This document shows positions 34,228-43,581 of a DNA stretch of 64,000 bases, piece after piece; the stretch's first letter is position 1; each line of letters starts with the position of its first letter. The translations under genes were made by a program, and so were the position numbers. Source of the stretch: Planococcus versutus (lineage in GTDB: Bacteria; Bacillota; Bacilli; Bacillales_A; Planococcaceae); contig NZ_CP016540.2 in the NCBI RefSeq assembly GCF_001186155.3, positions 372,001 through 436,000 of the forward strand. Direction: 5' to 3'. The notes under the pieces are model-generated. The model searched no databases. It saw nothing but the letters and a program-made list of their open reading frames with translations, and was not told the origin of the DNA.

Positions 34228-35952
34228 ATGAACGATTTAAAGCAATTGGCATTTCAACGAAAAAGCACAATGACATTTCTAGCTATGATGTCGATTTTAA
34301 AAGGACTTGCCACAATCGGACAAGCCTTGTTTTTCGTGATAATTGCAGATCGTGTTTTTCTTCAACATGCGACTTTTGAGAGCTTAATGCCGTTTTTTGG
34401 TGGACTGATGATGTCGATTTTACTACGGGCAGGATCAGGATATGCTATAGGAAAAGCAGGAGTCGATTTGGCTGCTGATGTAAAAAGTGAATTTCAAAAC
34501 AACTTAATTCAAACATTCGCTAGCAATCCATTGCTTACTGCAGCGCAAGGTCAGTCGGGTCAGAAGGTAAGTTTGTTACTGGACTCCGTAGATGAAGTAG
34601 ATGGTTTTTTTAGTAAATACATTCCCCAAATGATTCAAACGTATATCATCCCTGTCATTTTACTAGGCGTTATTTTTTCGCAAAATTGGACAAGTGGCGT
34701 CATCATTGTAATTACAGCACCATTTATTCCGCTTTTTATGGCGTTGGTTGGAAAAGGAACAAAAAAGAAAGCCGATGAAAAAATGGAACAACTCAGTCGC
34801 TTTTCAGGAACATTTTTGGATGTTTTACAAGGACTATCAACGCTCAAATTATTTGGACAAGCTGAAAAACAACAGCAAGCCATTCAAAAAAGTAGCTTAA
34901 ATTTTCGTGACTCTACAATGGATGTATTAAAATCAGCTTTTCTTTCTTCTCTAATGTTGGAGTATATTTCCATGCTGAGTATTGGGATCGTCGCATTAGA
35001 AATAGGGCTGCGACTTGTCGTGTTTGATAGTATCAGCTTTTTTACAGCGTTTTTCATTTTAATTTTAGTACCTGATTTTTTTAACTTGCTAAAAGATTTT
35101 GGCAGTGCTTTTCACACAGCGAGAGGTAGTTTATCAGCAGCAAAGCAATTGTCTACCGAACTGGAAAAACCTAAAGTCGATTTACTGTGGGGCAACGAAT
35201 CGATGGCACAAGAGCCACCACATTTGTCACTAGAACAATTATCTTTTCAATACGCAGAAGGATTCACTCTGGCTTCGCTCAATGTGGAGATTCCACCTTA
35301 TAGTCAAGTGGCGATTGTTGGAAAAAGCGGTTCAGGCAAAACGACATTGATGCATCTGCTAGCAGGTCTTCTTCCTCAAACAGAAGGACGCTTTGTTGTG
35401 AATGGGATTGCTCGAGAAGACATCAATGAAAAATCTTGGTTTGCTCAATTAAGTTACATTTCTCAACATCCTTATCTTTTTGCAGGTACCATCCGGGAAA
35501 ATATAAAAATGGGAGTAACGGATAAAGTAAGCGATGAGGAAGTTTTAGCTGCAGCTAAAAAAGCGGGCATTGCAGAAATGGTATCGACGCTTGAAAAAGG
35601 GTTTGAAACACCAATTGGTGAAGCCGGTCGCGGATTGTCTGGTGGAGAAAAGCAGCGAATCGCACTTGCGCGGGCTTTTCTAAAAAAACCAGCGCTTATT
35701 TTATTTGATGAGCCAACAACAGGCTTGGATTTACAAACAGAGAAAATTTTGCAAGATTCACTTCGTGAATTGCAACGGACATCGACGGTTATTACAGTTG
35801 CGCATCGACTTCACACCATCAAAGATGCTGATTTAATCCTATTTTTAGATGATGGCAAACTAGATGCTAGCGGAAGTCACGAGGAGCTCTTAAAAACTTA
35901 TATTCCGTACGAAGAAATGCTTGCAGCACAGCAAGGAGGTGGTTTGCAATGA
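34228..35952 (+). CDS. cydD: Thiol reductant ABC exporter subunit CydD
   Basis: A 574-residue half-transporter: six membrane helices (first ~310 residues, LKGLATIGQALFFVIIADRVF) with the CydD-type FSRFSG-like coupling segment EQLSRFSGTFLDVLQGLSTLKLFG. An ABC ATPase follows (Walker A GKSGSGKTT, signature LSGGEKQRIALARA, Walker B LILFDEPTTGLD). With CydC it exports cysteine or glutathione, or handles haem, for assembly of cytochrome bd. GAGGGAGCG precedes ATG. It overlaps cydC by four bases (ATGA). cydA and cydB are not within the window. Confidence 0.93.
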   Translation: MNDLKQLAFQRKSTMTFLAMMSILKGLATIGQALFFVIIADRVFLQHATFESLMPFFGGLMMSILLRAGSGYAIGKAGVDLAADVKSEFQNNLIQTFASNPLLTAAQGQSGQKVSLLLDSVDEVDGFFSKYIPQMIQTYIIPVILLGVIFSQNWTSGVIIVITAPFIPLFMALVGKGTKKKADEKMEQLSRFSGTFLDVLQGLSTLKLFGQAEKQQQAIQKSSLNFRDSTMDVLKSAFLSSLMLEYISMLSIGIVALEIGLRLVVFDSISFFTAFFILILVPDFFNLLKDFGSAFHTARGSLSAAKQLSTELEKPKVDLLWGNESMAQEPPHLSLEQLSFQYAEGFTLASLNVEIPPYSQVAIVGKSGSGKTTLMHLLAGLLPQTEGRFVVNGIAREDINEKSWFAQLSYISQHPYLFAGTIRENIKMGVTDKVSDEEVLAAAKKAGIAEMVSTLEKGFETPIGEAGRGLSGGEKQRIALARAFLKKPALILFDEPTTGLDLQTEKILQDSLRELQRTSTVITVAHRLHTIKDADLILFLDDGKLDASGSHEELLKTYIPYEEMLAAQQGGGLQ

Positions 35953-37655
35953 GCGAATTAAAGCATATTTTAAAATTGACATTGCTCGAAAAAAAGGATG
36001 TGCTAATTGCTATCTTTTTTGGGTTTTTAGCAGGCATTGCTAGCGTAGCGTTAATGGGGTCAAGTGGTTATTTGATTTCAAAAGCTGCTTTAACTTCTCA
36101 GATGACTACACTTGTTGTCATGGCTGCATGTCTAAAGCTATTTGGGTTCGCATCAGCACTTAGCCGTTATGGAGAGCGTTTGTATTCTCATCGCGCAACA
36201 TTTACCATGTTAAGTCATTTAAGAGTGTCATTTTTTGAACGTCTGTCACCACTCGCTCCAGGAATATTCAGCAAGTACAGAAGTGGCGATTTACTATCAC
36301 GAATTGTTGGTGACGTTGAAAGCTTGCAGAATTTTTTGCTGCGTGTTTTTTATCCACCTGTAGTGCTCGGTATCGTCTTTTTAAGTGTAGTTTTCTTCAC
36401 TTCGTTTTTTTCACTAGGTATTGCGATTGTGATCTTTATTGGAATGTTGCTGACAGTTGTGGTTGTACCAGCTCTTTTTTCCAGTAGAAAACGTCATGCG
36501 AATGGACAAGTTAGAGCGCAAAGAGGGAATTTTGCGATTGAAGCAACTGAATTTCTTTATGGGTTTCGCGATTTGCAAATACATCAGCAACTTGGAGGAA
36601 AAAAGCAACAATTGAAAGATGACGCAGCTCAATATAACGAAGGCCAACGAAAAGAAGGATTAGAGGAAAATTTGGCTCAATCCATCAATGCCTTTGTTGC
36701 TTTACTTGTTTCCTTTTTTGTTTTGGCTGTGGGCGCATACTTTGTTGCAGCAGGCGAGTTGAACGGTTTGTATTTAGCCCTGCTTGTGATGATTTCAATT
36801 GCAGCTTTTGAAAATGTGGCCCCAATGGCAGCTTTCCCGACTTATTTTGAAGAAAGTCGAAAAGCGGCTGTTCGTTTAGAAGAAATTGTAGATGAACCTA
36901 TTTTACAGCGAGGAACAGAAGCTGTACCGAACGGACCGCTTGATATCAAGCTAACAAACGCGTCATTTCGTTATCCAGGTGAGCAGGATTTGGCAGTCGA
37001 TCGAGTTTCACTTCACTTGAAACCGGGAACGAAAACAGCGATTGTAGGACCAAGTGGCTCGGGTAAATCAACTTTAATGCAAGTATTGCTAACTGTTTTC
37101 CCGCTTAGTCAAGGGCAATTATCAATTGGGGGAAAATCTGCTGAGACGCTCATGCAAGAAGGCGTTTGGCAAGAAATGAATATCGTTTTGCAGGAAAATC
37201 ATTTTTTTTATGGAACGATTCGTAGCAATTTATTGATTGCTAATTCTGCCGCAACAGATGAGCAGCTAAATCTCGCATTGATGAAAGTTCAATTAGATAA
37301 TTTTTCATTAGACATAAAAGTAGAAGAAAAAGGTCAAAATTTGTCTGGAGGACAAAAACAAAGACTGGCCATTGCGCGCGCACTCGTAAAAGGGAAATCA
37401 CTTTGGCTTCTTGATGAGCCAGTTTCATCGGTAGATAGTGTGACAGCTCTAGCCATCTATCAGCAACTGTTTCAGCAACACAAAGATGATTTATTTGTCA
37501 TCATCAGTCACGATTTGGCAGGTCTTGAAAAAATGGATCAAATTGTTGTGATGGAAAAAGGCCGTATCGTAGAAAGCGGATCTTACGACATGCTAATGGC
37601 TAAAAAAGGGTATTTCTACCAGTTAAAACAAATAGAAAACAGCGTATTCGTATAG
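35949..37655 (+). CDS. cydC: Thiol reductant ABC exporter subunit CydC
   Basis: A 568-residue ABC half-transporter partnering CydD. The N-terminal six-helix domain contains SSGYLISKAALTSQMTT and the SALSRYGERLYSHRATF segment typical of CydC. The ATPase has Walker A GPSGSGKST, signature LSGGQKQRLAIARA and Walker B LWLLDEPVSSVD. Its stop codon directly abuts an inverted copy of the dispersed repeat seen at 10.6 kb. Confidence 0.93.
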   Translation: MSELKHILKLTLLEKKDVLIAIFFGFLAGIASVALMGSSGYLISKAALTSQMTTLVVMAACLKLFGFASALSRYGERLYSHRATFTMLSHLRVSFFERLSPLAPGIFSKYRSGDLLSRIVGDVESLQNFLLRVFYPPVVLGIVFLSVVFFTSFFSLGIAIVIFIGMLLTVVVVPALFSSRKRHANGQVRAQRGNFAIEATEFLYGFRDLQIHQQLGGKKQQLKDDAAQYNEGQRKEGLEENLAQSINAFVALLVSFFVLAVGAYFVAAGELNGLYLALLVMISIAAFENVAPMAAFPTYFEESRKAAVRLEEIVDEPILQRGTEAVPNGPLDIKLTNASFRYPGEQDLAVDRVSLHLKPGTKTAIVGPSGSGKSTLMQVLLTVFPLSQGQLSIGGKSAETLMQEGVWQEMNIVLQENHFFYGTIRSNLLIANSAATDEQLNLALMKVQLDNFSLDIKVEEKGQNLSGGQKQRLAIARALVKGKSLWLLDEPVSSVDSVTALAIYQQLFQQHKDDLFVIISHDLAGLEKMDQIVVMEKGRIVESGSYDMLMAKKGYFYQLKQIENSVFV

Positions 37656-37820
37656 AAAAGCGTAAGCGCCCGTGTAGATTCGACGGGCATAAGACGAGCC
37701 AACAGTGTGGCGCACTTTGCCACGCAGTTGGAATGGCTTATGACCCTAGAATCTGGGTGCTGAAGCCTGGACATAGAAAAGCGTGAGCGCCCGTGTAGAT
37801 TCGACGGGCATAAGACGAGC
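37654..37820 (-). repeat. Inverted, second locus of the dispersed structured repeat
   Basis: AGAAAAGCGTAAGCGCCCGT at 37654 and a near-identical 46-base segment at 37775 are reverse-complement copies of the core found in the 10551-10864 array, with a period of 121 bases. The intervening CTTATGACCCTAGAATCTGG (37737) also matches that array in reverse. Between core and spacer is a different sequence (37700-37736), which still folds as a stem: CCAAC/GTTGG enclosing GTGGC/GCCAC. No reading frame. The first copy overlaps the last two bases of cydC. Confidence 0.88.
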
Positions 37821-38045
37821 ACTAAAATTTAAAAGAAACTACTCCATAAGTCACTAAAAAACCCCATCGAAGAAACGATTGATGTCTTCGATGGGGTTTA
37901 ATTTGTATATCCGTCTCCTAGCGATGAGATCGATTGTAATGAGAATTAGACAATTGTTCCATGCATAAAAAGCCCTATCAACAAAAGCTCATAAAAATGA
38001 CTTTCTGGACAGTGCTTTTACTATTCACCGAACATCTCCTTAACT
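37821..38045. other. Intergenic region between the repeat and the convergent 76-aa gene
   Basis: Together with the repeat this makes a ~390-base gene-free interval. It holds the terminator at 37859-37899; the remainder is A/T-rich with no convincing frame, promoter or structured RNA. Confidence 0.5.
37859..37899 (+). terminator. Intrinsic terminator downstream of cydDC
   Basis: 15-bp stem AAACCCCATCGAAGA / TCTTCGATGGGGTTT, about 200 bases past cydC, beyond the repeat. Confidence 0.8.
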
Positions 38046-38276
38046 TTATTTCAATAGTCGGTTATTATCTTTTTTTGCATCTTCTAATTTAAGTTGTTCA
38101 AGCTCTAAGCGCATTTTCTGTGTTTCAATCACAAAATTATCATGTTTTAATTTTTCAAGCTCCAGTTCACTTTCAATCATTTTACTTTTTAGCTTGGATT
38201 GACTTTGAAGATGGCTAGTAATAATGCCAGCTAGTGGAATTGAAAAGACCATAATGACAGCAATCATGCCAGTCAT
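38046..38276 (-). CDS. Small membrane-anchored coiled-coil protein (76 aa)
   Basis: One N-terminal membrane helix (MIAVIMVFSIPLAGIITSHL) is followed by ~50 residues of strongly heptad, charged helix (LELEKLKHDNFVIETQKMRL). This resembles PspB-type layout, but no family assignment is made. ATG 38276 has GGAGTGACG upstream; a longer frame from 38321 lacks a site. Confidence 0.7.
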   Translation of the reverse strand: MTGMIAVIMVFSIPLAGIITSHLQSQSKLKSKMIESELELEKLKHDNFVIETQKMRLELEQLKLEDAKKDNNRLLK

Positions 38277-38362
38277 ACACGTCACTCCATTCTGATTTTT
38301 CTGTCTATTCTTATTATACACGTATTACTTGTAATTTTAAAAGAAGAGATTTTTAAAAATAC

Positions 38363-38376
38363 ATGACAACTGTCAT
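38363..38376 (+). promoter_or_regulatory. Candidate DesR operator upstream of des
   Basis: Perfect 14-base palindrome ATGACAACTGTCAT, located ~110 bases before the des start codon and ~45 bases upstream of a TATGAT (38423-38428) that may be the -10. In B. subtilis DesR-P activates des from palindromic upstream sites; the assignment here rests on position and symmetry. Confidence 0.55.
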
Positions 38377-38482
38377 ATAGAAATATAGACGTTTGTGTCT
38401 TATGTTCAGGTGCCCTTCCCTTTATGATTAAGTTAATAAGTTATCCGGACCGAAAAGTCCGCTGAAGGAGGAATTTGAAAGC

Positions 38483-39502
38483 ATGAGCAGAGAAAAAACA
38501 GCACAGTTACGCAAATTTGTTGCCCCTTTCGAAAAAGCAGACGTAAAATCGAGTGTTAGACAAATATTAAATACAATTCCACCTTTTATCTTGGCATGGT
38601 TCTTGGCTTACCAAGCACTTGATGTCTCAATTTGGCTAACAATTGCATTATCAGCAGTAGCCGCAGCATTCGTCATCCGTACGTTTATCATCTTCCATGA
38701 TTGCACACACGGATCGTTCTTTAAAAACAAAAAAGCAAATGCTGTTGTAGGCACAATCACAGGCATTATGACACTTTTCGCTTATGAAAAGTGGAAACGC
38801 GAACATTCGATTCACCATGCTTCAAGTGGTAATCTTGATAAACGCGGAGTTGGCGATATTTGGGTTATGACGATTGAAGAATATGTAGAAGCTTCAAAAT
38901 GGGAACGTTTCAAATACCGTATGTATCGTAATCCTTTAGTTATGTTCGGATTCGGACCTCTATTCTTAGTCTTGATTTCAAGTCGTTTCAATCGTAAAGA
39001 CGCACGTAAAAAAGAACGCAACAATACGTATTTAATCAATATTTCACTAGTGGTCATTTACACGCTGTTAATCTTAGCAATTGGTTGGCAGGCATTTCTA
39101 ATCGTGCAAGGAACAACAATGTTCATCGCAGGAGCACTTGGGATTTGGTTATTCTATGTTCAACACACATTTGAAGATTCATACTTTGAAGACGAAAATG
39201 AGTGGGATTATGTAAAAGCAGCAATCGAAGGAAGTTCGTATTACCAACTTCCAAAAGTATTGCAGTGGGTGACTGGCAACATCGGCTTCCATCATGTGCA
39301 TCACTTGAGCCCGCGTGTACCCAATTATAACTTGGAAAAAGCACATGAATCGACACCTCCACTTCAACGAGCAACAACAATTGATATTAAATCTAGCCTT
39401 AAATCATTGAGCTATAAATTATACGATGCACCAAATAAAACTTTTGTTACATTTGGTGAAGTCAAACACTTATTAGTCAATGCGAAGACGGCTGAACAAT
39501 AA
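38483..39502 (+). CDS. des: Acyl-lipid fatty acid desaturase Des
   Basis: A 339-residue di-iron membrane desaturase with the three His boxes HDCTH (72-76), HSIHH (108-112) and HHVHH (270-274), and four hydrophobic segments. It introduces a double bond into acyl chains of existing membrane lipids after cold shift. GAAGGAGG precedes ATG. The adjacent desKR sensor pair matches the B. subtilis order. A palindromic operator lies upstream and a terminator lies between des and desK. Confidence 0.95.
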   Translation: MSREKTAQLRKFVAPFEKADVKSSVRQILNTIPPFILAWFLAYQALDVSIWLTIALSAVAAAFVIRTFIIFHDCTHGSFFKNKKANAVVGTITGIMTLFAYEKWKREHSIHHASSGNLDKRGVGDIWVMTIEEYVEASKWERFKYRMYRNPLVMFGFGPLFLVLISSRFNRKDARKKERNNTYLINISLVVIYTLLILAIGWQAFLIVQGTTMFIAGALGIWLFYVQHTFEDSYFEDENEWDYVKAAIEGSSYYQLPKVLQWVTGNIGFHHVHHLSPRVPNYNLEKAHESTPPLQRATTIDIKSSLKSLSYKLYDAPNKTFVTFGEVKHLLVNAKTAEQ

Positions 39503-39513
39503 GAAAACATAGA

Positions 39514-39547
39514 GAAAAAATCATTCTTCAAGGAATGGTTTTTTCTT
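39514..39547 (+). terminator. Intercistronic terminator between des and desK
   Basis: Stem GAAAAAATCATTC / GAATGGTTTTTTC followed by TTTTG; likely lets des be expressed above desKR. Confidence 0.75.
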
Positions 39548-39599
39548 TTGCTCATTATTTGCTATGATGAGATTACATAGAAATGAACAGGAGGATCTT

Positions 39600-40736
39600 A
39601 TGCAAAGTTGGTATCAAATATTTCCTAAAAATCCTTGGCTGAGTCTCTATGCGTGGGTGATCTTTTGTATTTTGCCATTCTTTTTTATCTTTCGTTCTTC
39701 TTCGCTACCTGAAATTATTTTCGGTATTTTGCTCTTGTTGCTGTTTTTCATAGCTTATCGACTGTCTTATAACTCCAGAACTGGCTTTGTGTATGTCTGG
39801 GTAAGTTTTGAAATAGCCATTAATATTGGCATGATTTTCTTATTTGGTTATGTGTATCTATCTATTTTTGTCGCTTTTTTCATCGGCAATTTACGCAATA
39901 AAGTTGGGTTTTTTATTATTTATGGCCTTCATATCGGCATGACGATTGCAGCTGTTGTATTTGGCTTTTTTGATCATAGTGAATTGTACCTTTCTCAGTT
40001 GCCATTTATTGTGCTTAGCATATTAGGTGTTATTTTATTGCCGTTTAACACGTACAATCGAAACAAGCGTGAAAAATTGGAAGGGCAACTTGAAGATGCT
40101 AACAAACGAATTTCACAGCTTGTTATTATTGAAGAGCGTGAACGAATTGCTCGTGATCTACATGATACACTGGGACAAAAATTATCTTTAATTGGTCTGA
40201 AAAGTGATTTAGCGGGTAAATTAATTTATCGGAATCCTGAGTCGGCTTTAAATGAAATAAATGATGTTCGGCAAACAGCACGCACTGCACTAAAAGAAGT
40301 GCGTGAATTAGTGTCTAATATGCGCGGAACCAAATTGGATGAAGAGCTTTTGCGCGTCCAGCAAATTTTAAAAGCTGCGGAAATCGATTTTGTGTTTTAT
40401 GGCTCTACACAGTTAACGAATACACCGTTATTGGTCGAAAATGTTTTAAGTATGTGTTTAAAAGAAGCGGTAACAAACGTTGTCAAGCACAGTGGTGCAT
40501 CGCGTTGCAGTGTGCTGATTAAGCAAAATCCGGAAGAGCTTCTTGTGCAAGTACAAGATGACGGCAATGGATTTCCAGAAGGCAATACGTCTTTGCAAGG
40601 CAATGGACTAGCGGGTATGCGAGAACGCCTGGAGTTCGTAAACGGTTCAGTGGATATCAAAATAATGGATGGAACTACTTTAAATATTAGAGTCCCAAAT
40701 GTAATTCTCTATAGTTCAAAGGAGGTTATAAAATGA
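39600..40736 (+). CDS. desK: Membrane-fluidity thermosensor histidine kinase DesK
   Basis: A 378-residue HisKA_3-type kinase with five N-terminal membrane helices (residues ~14-150). A coiled linker leads to ERERIARDLHDTLGQK, whose phospho-accepting His falls at residue 188, the same number as in B. subtilis DesK. The C-terminal ATPase has N-box EAVTNVVKHSGAS and G-box DDGNGFPEG, GNGLAGMRERLE. K10 and N11 at the start of helix 1 correspond to the polar 'buoy' residues used to sense membrane thickness. CAGGAGGAT sets the start. Four-base overlap with desR. Confidence 0.93.
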   Translation: MQSWYQIFPKNPWLSLYAWVIFCILPFFFIFRSSSLPEIIFGILLLLLFFIAYRLSYNSRTGFVYVWVSFEIAINIGMIFLFGYVYLSIFVAFFIGNLRNKVGFFIIYGLHIGMTIAAVVFGFFDHSELYLSQLPFIVLSILGVILLPFNTYNRNKREKLEGQLEDANKRISQLVIIEERERIARDLHDTLGQKLSLIGLKSDLAGKLIYRNPESALNEINDVRQTARTALKEVRELVSNMRGTKLDEELLRVQQILKAAEIDFVFYGSTQLTNTPLLVENVLSMCLKEAVTNVVKHSGASRCSVLIKQNPEELLVQVQDDGNGFPEGNTSLQGNGLAGMRERLEFVNGSVDIKIMDGTTLNIRVPNVILYSSKEVIK

Positions 40737-41332
40737 TTCAAATCGTATTAGCAGAAGATCAACGTATGATGTTAGGAGCTTTAGGCTCGCTGTTGGATTT
40801 GGAAGAAGACATGGAAGTAGTAGGAAAGGCTGCAAATGGAGAAGAAGTTATTGAACTTGTCGAAAAAATGCAGCCTGATATTTGCATTATGGATATTGAA
40901 ATGCCGTTAAAAAGTGGATTGGATGCTGCAGAAATTTTAAAAGATCAGCCGTGTAAAATTATTATTTTGACCACATTTGCGCGTTCAGGTTATTTTGAAC
41001 GTGCGAGAAAAGCAGGGGTTAGTGGCTATTTGTTAAAAGACAGCCCGAGTGAAGATTTAGCTACGTCAATTCGAACAATTATGTCGGGACGTCGCATTTA
41101 TGCGCCGGAATTGGTGGACTTAGCTTATGCAGACGAAAATCCATTAACGGAACGTGAAAAACAAGTTATGGAACTAATCGCCGAAGGCCGCAGTACGAAA
41201 GAAATTGCTAAGGAATTATTCATTACAACTGGAACAGTTAGAAACTATATTTCAACCATCCTAGACAAATTAGAAGTTGGAAATCGAATCGAAGCCATTT
41301 CTCGTTTTAAAGAAAAAGGATGGTTCAAGTAA
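40733..41332 (+). CDS. desR: Response regulator DesR
   Basis: A 199-residue NarL/LuxR-type regulator. The receiver domain has acidic pocket ED (8-9), phospho-acceptor D54 in ICIMDIEMP, Thr in ILTTFAR and Lys in YLLKDS. The C-terminal LuxR helix-turn-helix is LTEREKQVMELIAEGRSTKEIAKEL. Phosphorylated by DesK in the cold, it activates des. Its ribosome binding site AAAGGAGG is within desK and the frames overlap by ATGA. Confidence 0.94.
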   Translation: MIQIVLAEDQRMMLGALGSLLDLEEDMEVVGKAANGEEVIELVEKMQPDICIMDIEMPLKSGLDAAEILKDQPCKIIILTTFARSGYFERARKAGVSGYLLKDSPSEDLATSIRTIMSGRRIYAPELVDLAYADENPLTEREKQVMELIAEGRSTKEIAKELFITTGTVRNYISTILDKLEVGNRIEAISRFKEKGWFK

Positions 41333-41362
41333 AACGCCGCTGTCAAATGACGGCGGCGTTTT
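41331..41362. terminator. Terminator after desR (probably bidirectional)
   Basis: Stem AAAACGCCGC / GCGGCGTTTT extended by TGTC/GACG around AAAT. Confidence 0.9.
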
Positions 41363-41366
41363 AACG

Positions 41367-41729
41367 TTATTCGTAAAGTGTGTCTGATAAAGAGCCGTTT
41401 TCAGTGTAAATATGAAGCTCTCCGTGATTTTTATTCGCATAGCGTTTAGCTTCTGACAGTAAGCTTTCTTTTGTTTTTTCGATCAAAATAGCTTTTTTAC
41501 TGTCTTTTTTCTTTAATTGCCAGCCATCATTATGTTTTTTTATCTCGTAAATAAGTCGATCTTCATCGCCGTTTTCAGTTTTCTTTGCCTGGTTTAAAGC
41601 GATAGGGATAGCGCGGTCTTCTTTATAGCCATCGCGAAGCAATGCGTTCGCGATTTCAATGGCTTTGTTCCGGACAGGAGTGTCCAGGTTTTTAAATGAA
41701 TCTGGATAATTATCCTTGCTCCATGGCAT
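41367..41729 (-). CDS. DUF2188/ChaB-like small protein
   Basis: The 120-residue protein has a ChaB-like N-terminus (MPWSKDNYPDSFKNLDTPVR followed by KAIEIANALLRDGY) and a C-terminal DUF2188-like segment (HNDGWQLKKKDSKKAI...YANKNHGELHIY). It is soluble with no catalytic motif. Homologues are widespread in Bacillales and uncharacterised. AAAAAGGAGGCG precedes the ATG on the minus strand. Confidence 0.8.
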   Translation of the reverse strand: MPWSKDNYPDSFKNLDTPVRNKAIEIANALLRDGYKEDRAIPIALNQAKKTENGDEDRLIYEIKKHNDGWQLKKKDSKKAILIEKTKESLLSEAKRYANKNHGELHIYTENGSLSDTLYE

Positions 41730-41842
41730 TAAAAATCGCCTCCTTTTTGTGTTGATTCCCGTTTTGTTTTAAGAAAAAACCATAAATGAAGGCTTTTAAT
41801 GTGTTTCAATAATGTTACACTGTTAAACAAGGAGGGGATAAA

Positions 41843-43363
41843 ATGACAGATACAACCTATCAAATCATTGCTTTAGCTGTTTATCTGGGCGCCATGCTTT
41901 ACATTGGCTGGTACGCTTATCGAAAAACTGCCAACTTATCCGATTACATGCTTGGCGGAAGAGGACTTGGACCGGCAGTTGCAGCACTTAGTGCAGGCGC
42001 TTCGGATATGTCTGGATGGCTATTACTTGGCTTACCGGGTGCAATTTACCTTGGAGGATTAGTTGAGGTATGGATTGCTATCGGGTTAACAATTGGTGCT
42101 TTTTTAAACTGGTACTTTGTAGCACCACGTCTCAGAATTTACTCGTTTGTTACTAGTGATTCGATTACGATCCCAAGTTTTTTGGAAAATCGTTTAAAAG
42201 ACAAATCACGGTTATTAAGAATTGTTGCAGGCATTATTATTTTGATCTTTTTCACATTTTACGTTTCATCCGGTATGGTAGCCGCTGGTTTGTTCTTCCA
42301 GAGCTCTTTCGGAATGGACTATCATTTAGGACTAGTGTTAGGCTCAATTGTAGTTGTAGCTTATACGTTGTTCGGCGGTTTCTTAGCTGTCAGCTATACG
42401 GATTTCGTACAAGGTATTATGATGGTGCTGGCGTTAATTGCAGTACCAGTGGTCGGGATCTTCGCGACCGGTGGATTTAGTGATACAGCAGCAAGCATTC
42501 GTGAAGTAGACCCGAATATGCTGAGCTTGGTTTCTGGAGCTTCGACAATTGGGATTATTTCTGCAGTCGCTTGGGGTCTTGGTTACTTCGGACAACCTCA
42601 CATCATTGTTCGCTTTATGGCGATTAAAACTTTAAAAGAAGTTCGTGTAGCTCGTCGTATTGGTATGAGCTGGATGATTTTTAGTCTTCTTGGAGCAACT
42701 GCAACAGCGCTCATTGGAATTGCTTACTTCCAGCAAAATCCTTCAGCGACGTTAGTAGATCCTGAGTCGGTGTTTCTTGATTTGAGTCAAATTTTGTTCC
42801 ACCCATTAGTTGCAGGGTTTGTATTGGCAGCTGTTTTAGCAGCTGTTATGAGCACGATTTCTTCTCAACTTATCGTAAGTTCGTCAGCACTTATTGAAGA
42901 TTTGTACAAAATTGCTTTCAAAAAAGAAGCGTCAGCAAAAGGGTATGTAACGCTTGGACGAATCGCTGTAGCATTGATTGCTGTTATTGCGGCTTTCCTA
43001 GCTTGGGAACAAAACAATACCATCTTAGGCTTAGTTGCTTATGCATGGGCTGGGTTTGGTGCTGCTTTCGGACCGATTATCTTGTTATCTCTGTTCTGGC
43101 GCAAGTTGACTTCAAAAGGCGCGCTAGCTGGAATGATTATCGGTGCAGTTACGGTGATTGTTTGGGATTCAATTGGTACAGTCGCAGACGATCCTGGAGC
43201 AACTGAAATGACAAATTTCATAGGCAGTGTTTATGAAATCATTCCTGGTTTCTTCTTGTGTCTACTTATAACTTGGGTTGTGAGTCTGATAACATACAAA
43301 CCAGATGCGCAGATTGAGAAAGAATTCGATGAAACAGTTCGTTTAATCAACGAAGATAAGTAA
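41843..43363 (+). CDS. putP: Sodium/proline symporter PutP
   Basis: A 506-residue SSS-family transporter with ~13 membrane helices. It has YMLGGRGLGPAVAALSAGASDMSGWLLLGLPG segments near the N-terminus (Na+ and proline site), GGFLAVSYTDFVQG, and FGQPHIIVRFMAIK. It imports proline with Na+ for nutrition or osmoprotection. AAGGAGGGG precedes ATG. Monocistronic with strong terminator. Confidence 0.94.
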   Translation: MTDTTYQIIALAVYLGAMLYIGWYAYRKTANLSDYMLGGRGLGPAVAALSAGASDMSGWLLLGLPGAIYLGGLVEVWIAIGLTIGAFLNWYFVAPRLRIYSFVTSDSITIPSFLENRLKDKSRLLRIVAGIIILIFFTFYVSSGMVAAGLFFQSSFGMDYHLGLVLGSIVVVAYTLFGGFLAVSYTDFVQGIMMVLALIAVPVVGIFATGGFSDTAASIREVDPNMLSLVSGASTIGIISAVAWGLGYFGQPHIIVRFMAIKTLKEVRVARRIGMSWMIFSLLGATATALIGIAYFQQNPSATLVDPESVFLDLSQILFHPLVAGFVLAAVLAAVMSTISSQLIVSSSALIEDLYKIAFKKEASAKGYVTLGRIAVALIAVIAAFLAWEQNNTILGLVAYAWAGFGAAFGPIILLSLFWRKLTSKGALAGMIIGAVTVIVWDSIGTVADDPGATEMTNFIGSVYEIIPGFFLCLLITWVVSLITYKPDAQIEKEFDETVRLINEDK

Positions 43364-43374
43364 TATGAACACCA

Positions 43375-43420
43375 AAAAGGCGTACAGCACTTCTGCGAGG
43401 AAGTGCTGTACGCCTTTTGT
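43375..43420 (+). terminator. Intrinsic terminator after putP
   Basis: 19-bp stem opening AAAAGGCGTACAGCACTTC and closing with its complement; 6-base loop. Confidence 0.92.
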
Positions 43421-43581
43421 TCTTTTATTTAATGATTTGGGAAGGCTATAATTTTTGACATGCAGTTTAGGTTTTATATTAATGCATTTGTATTCTCCTG
43501 GTGTTTTCTTTAAACGCATAAAGGGAACCTGATAAGTGATGGCGAACGGTAATAGATAGACAAAAATAAGTGAGGTGCACT

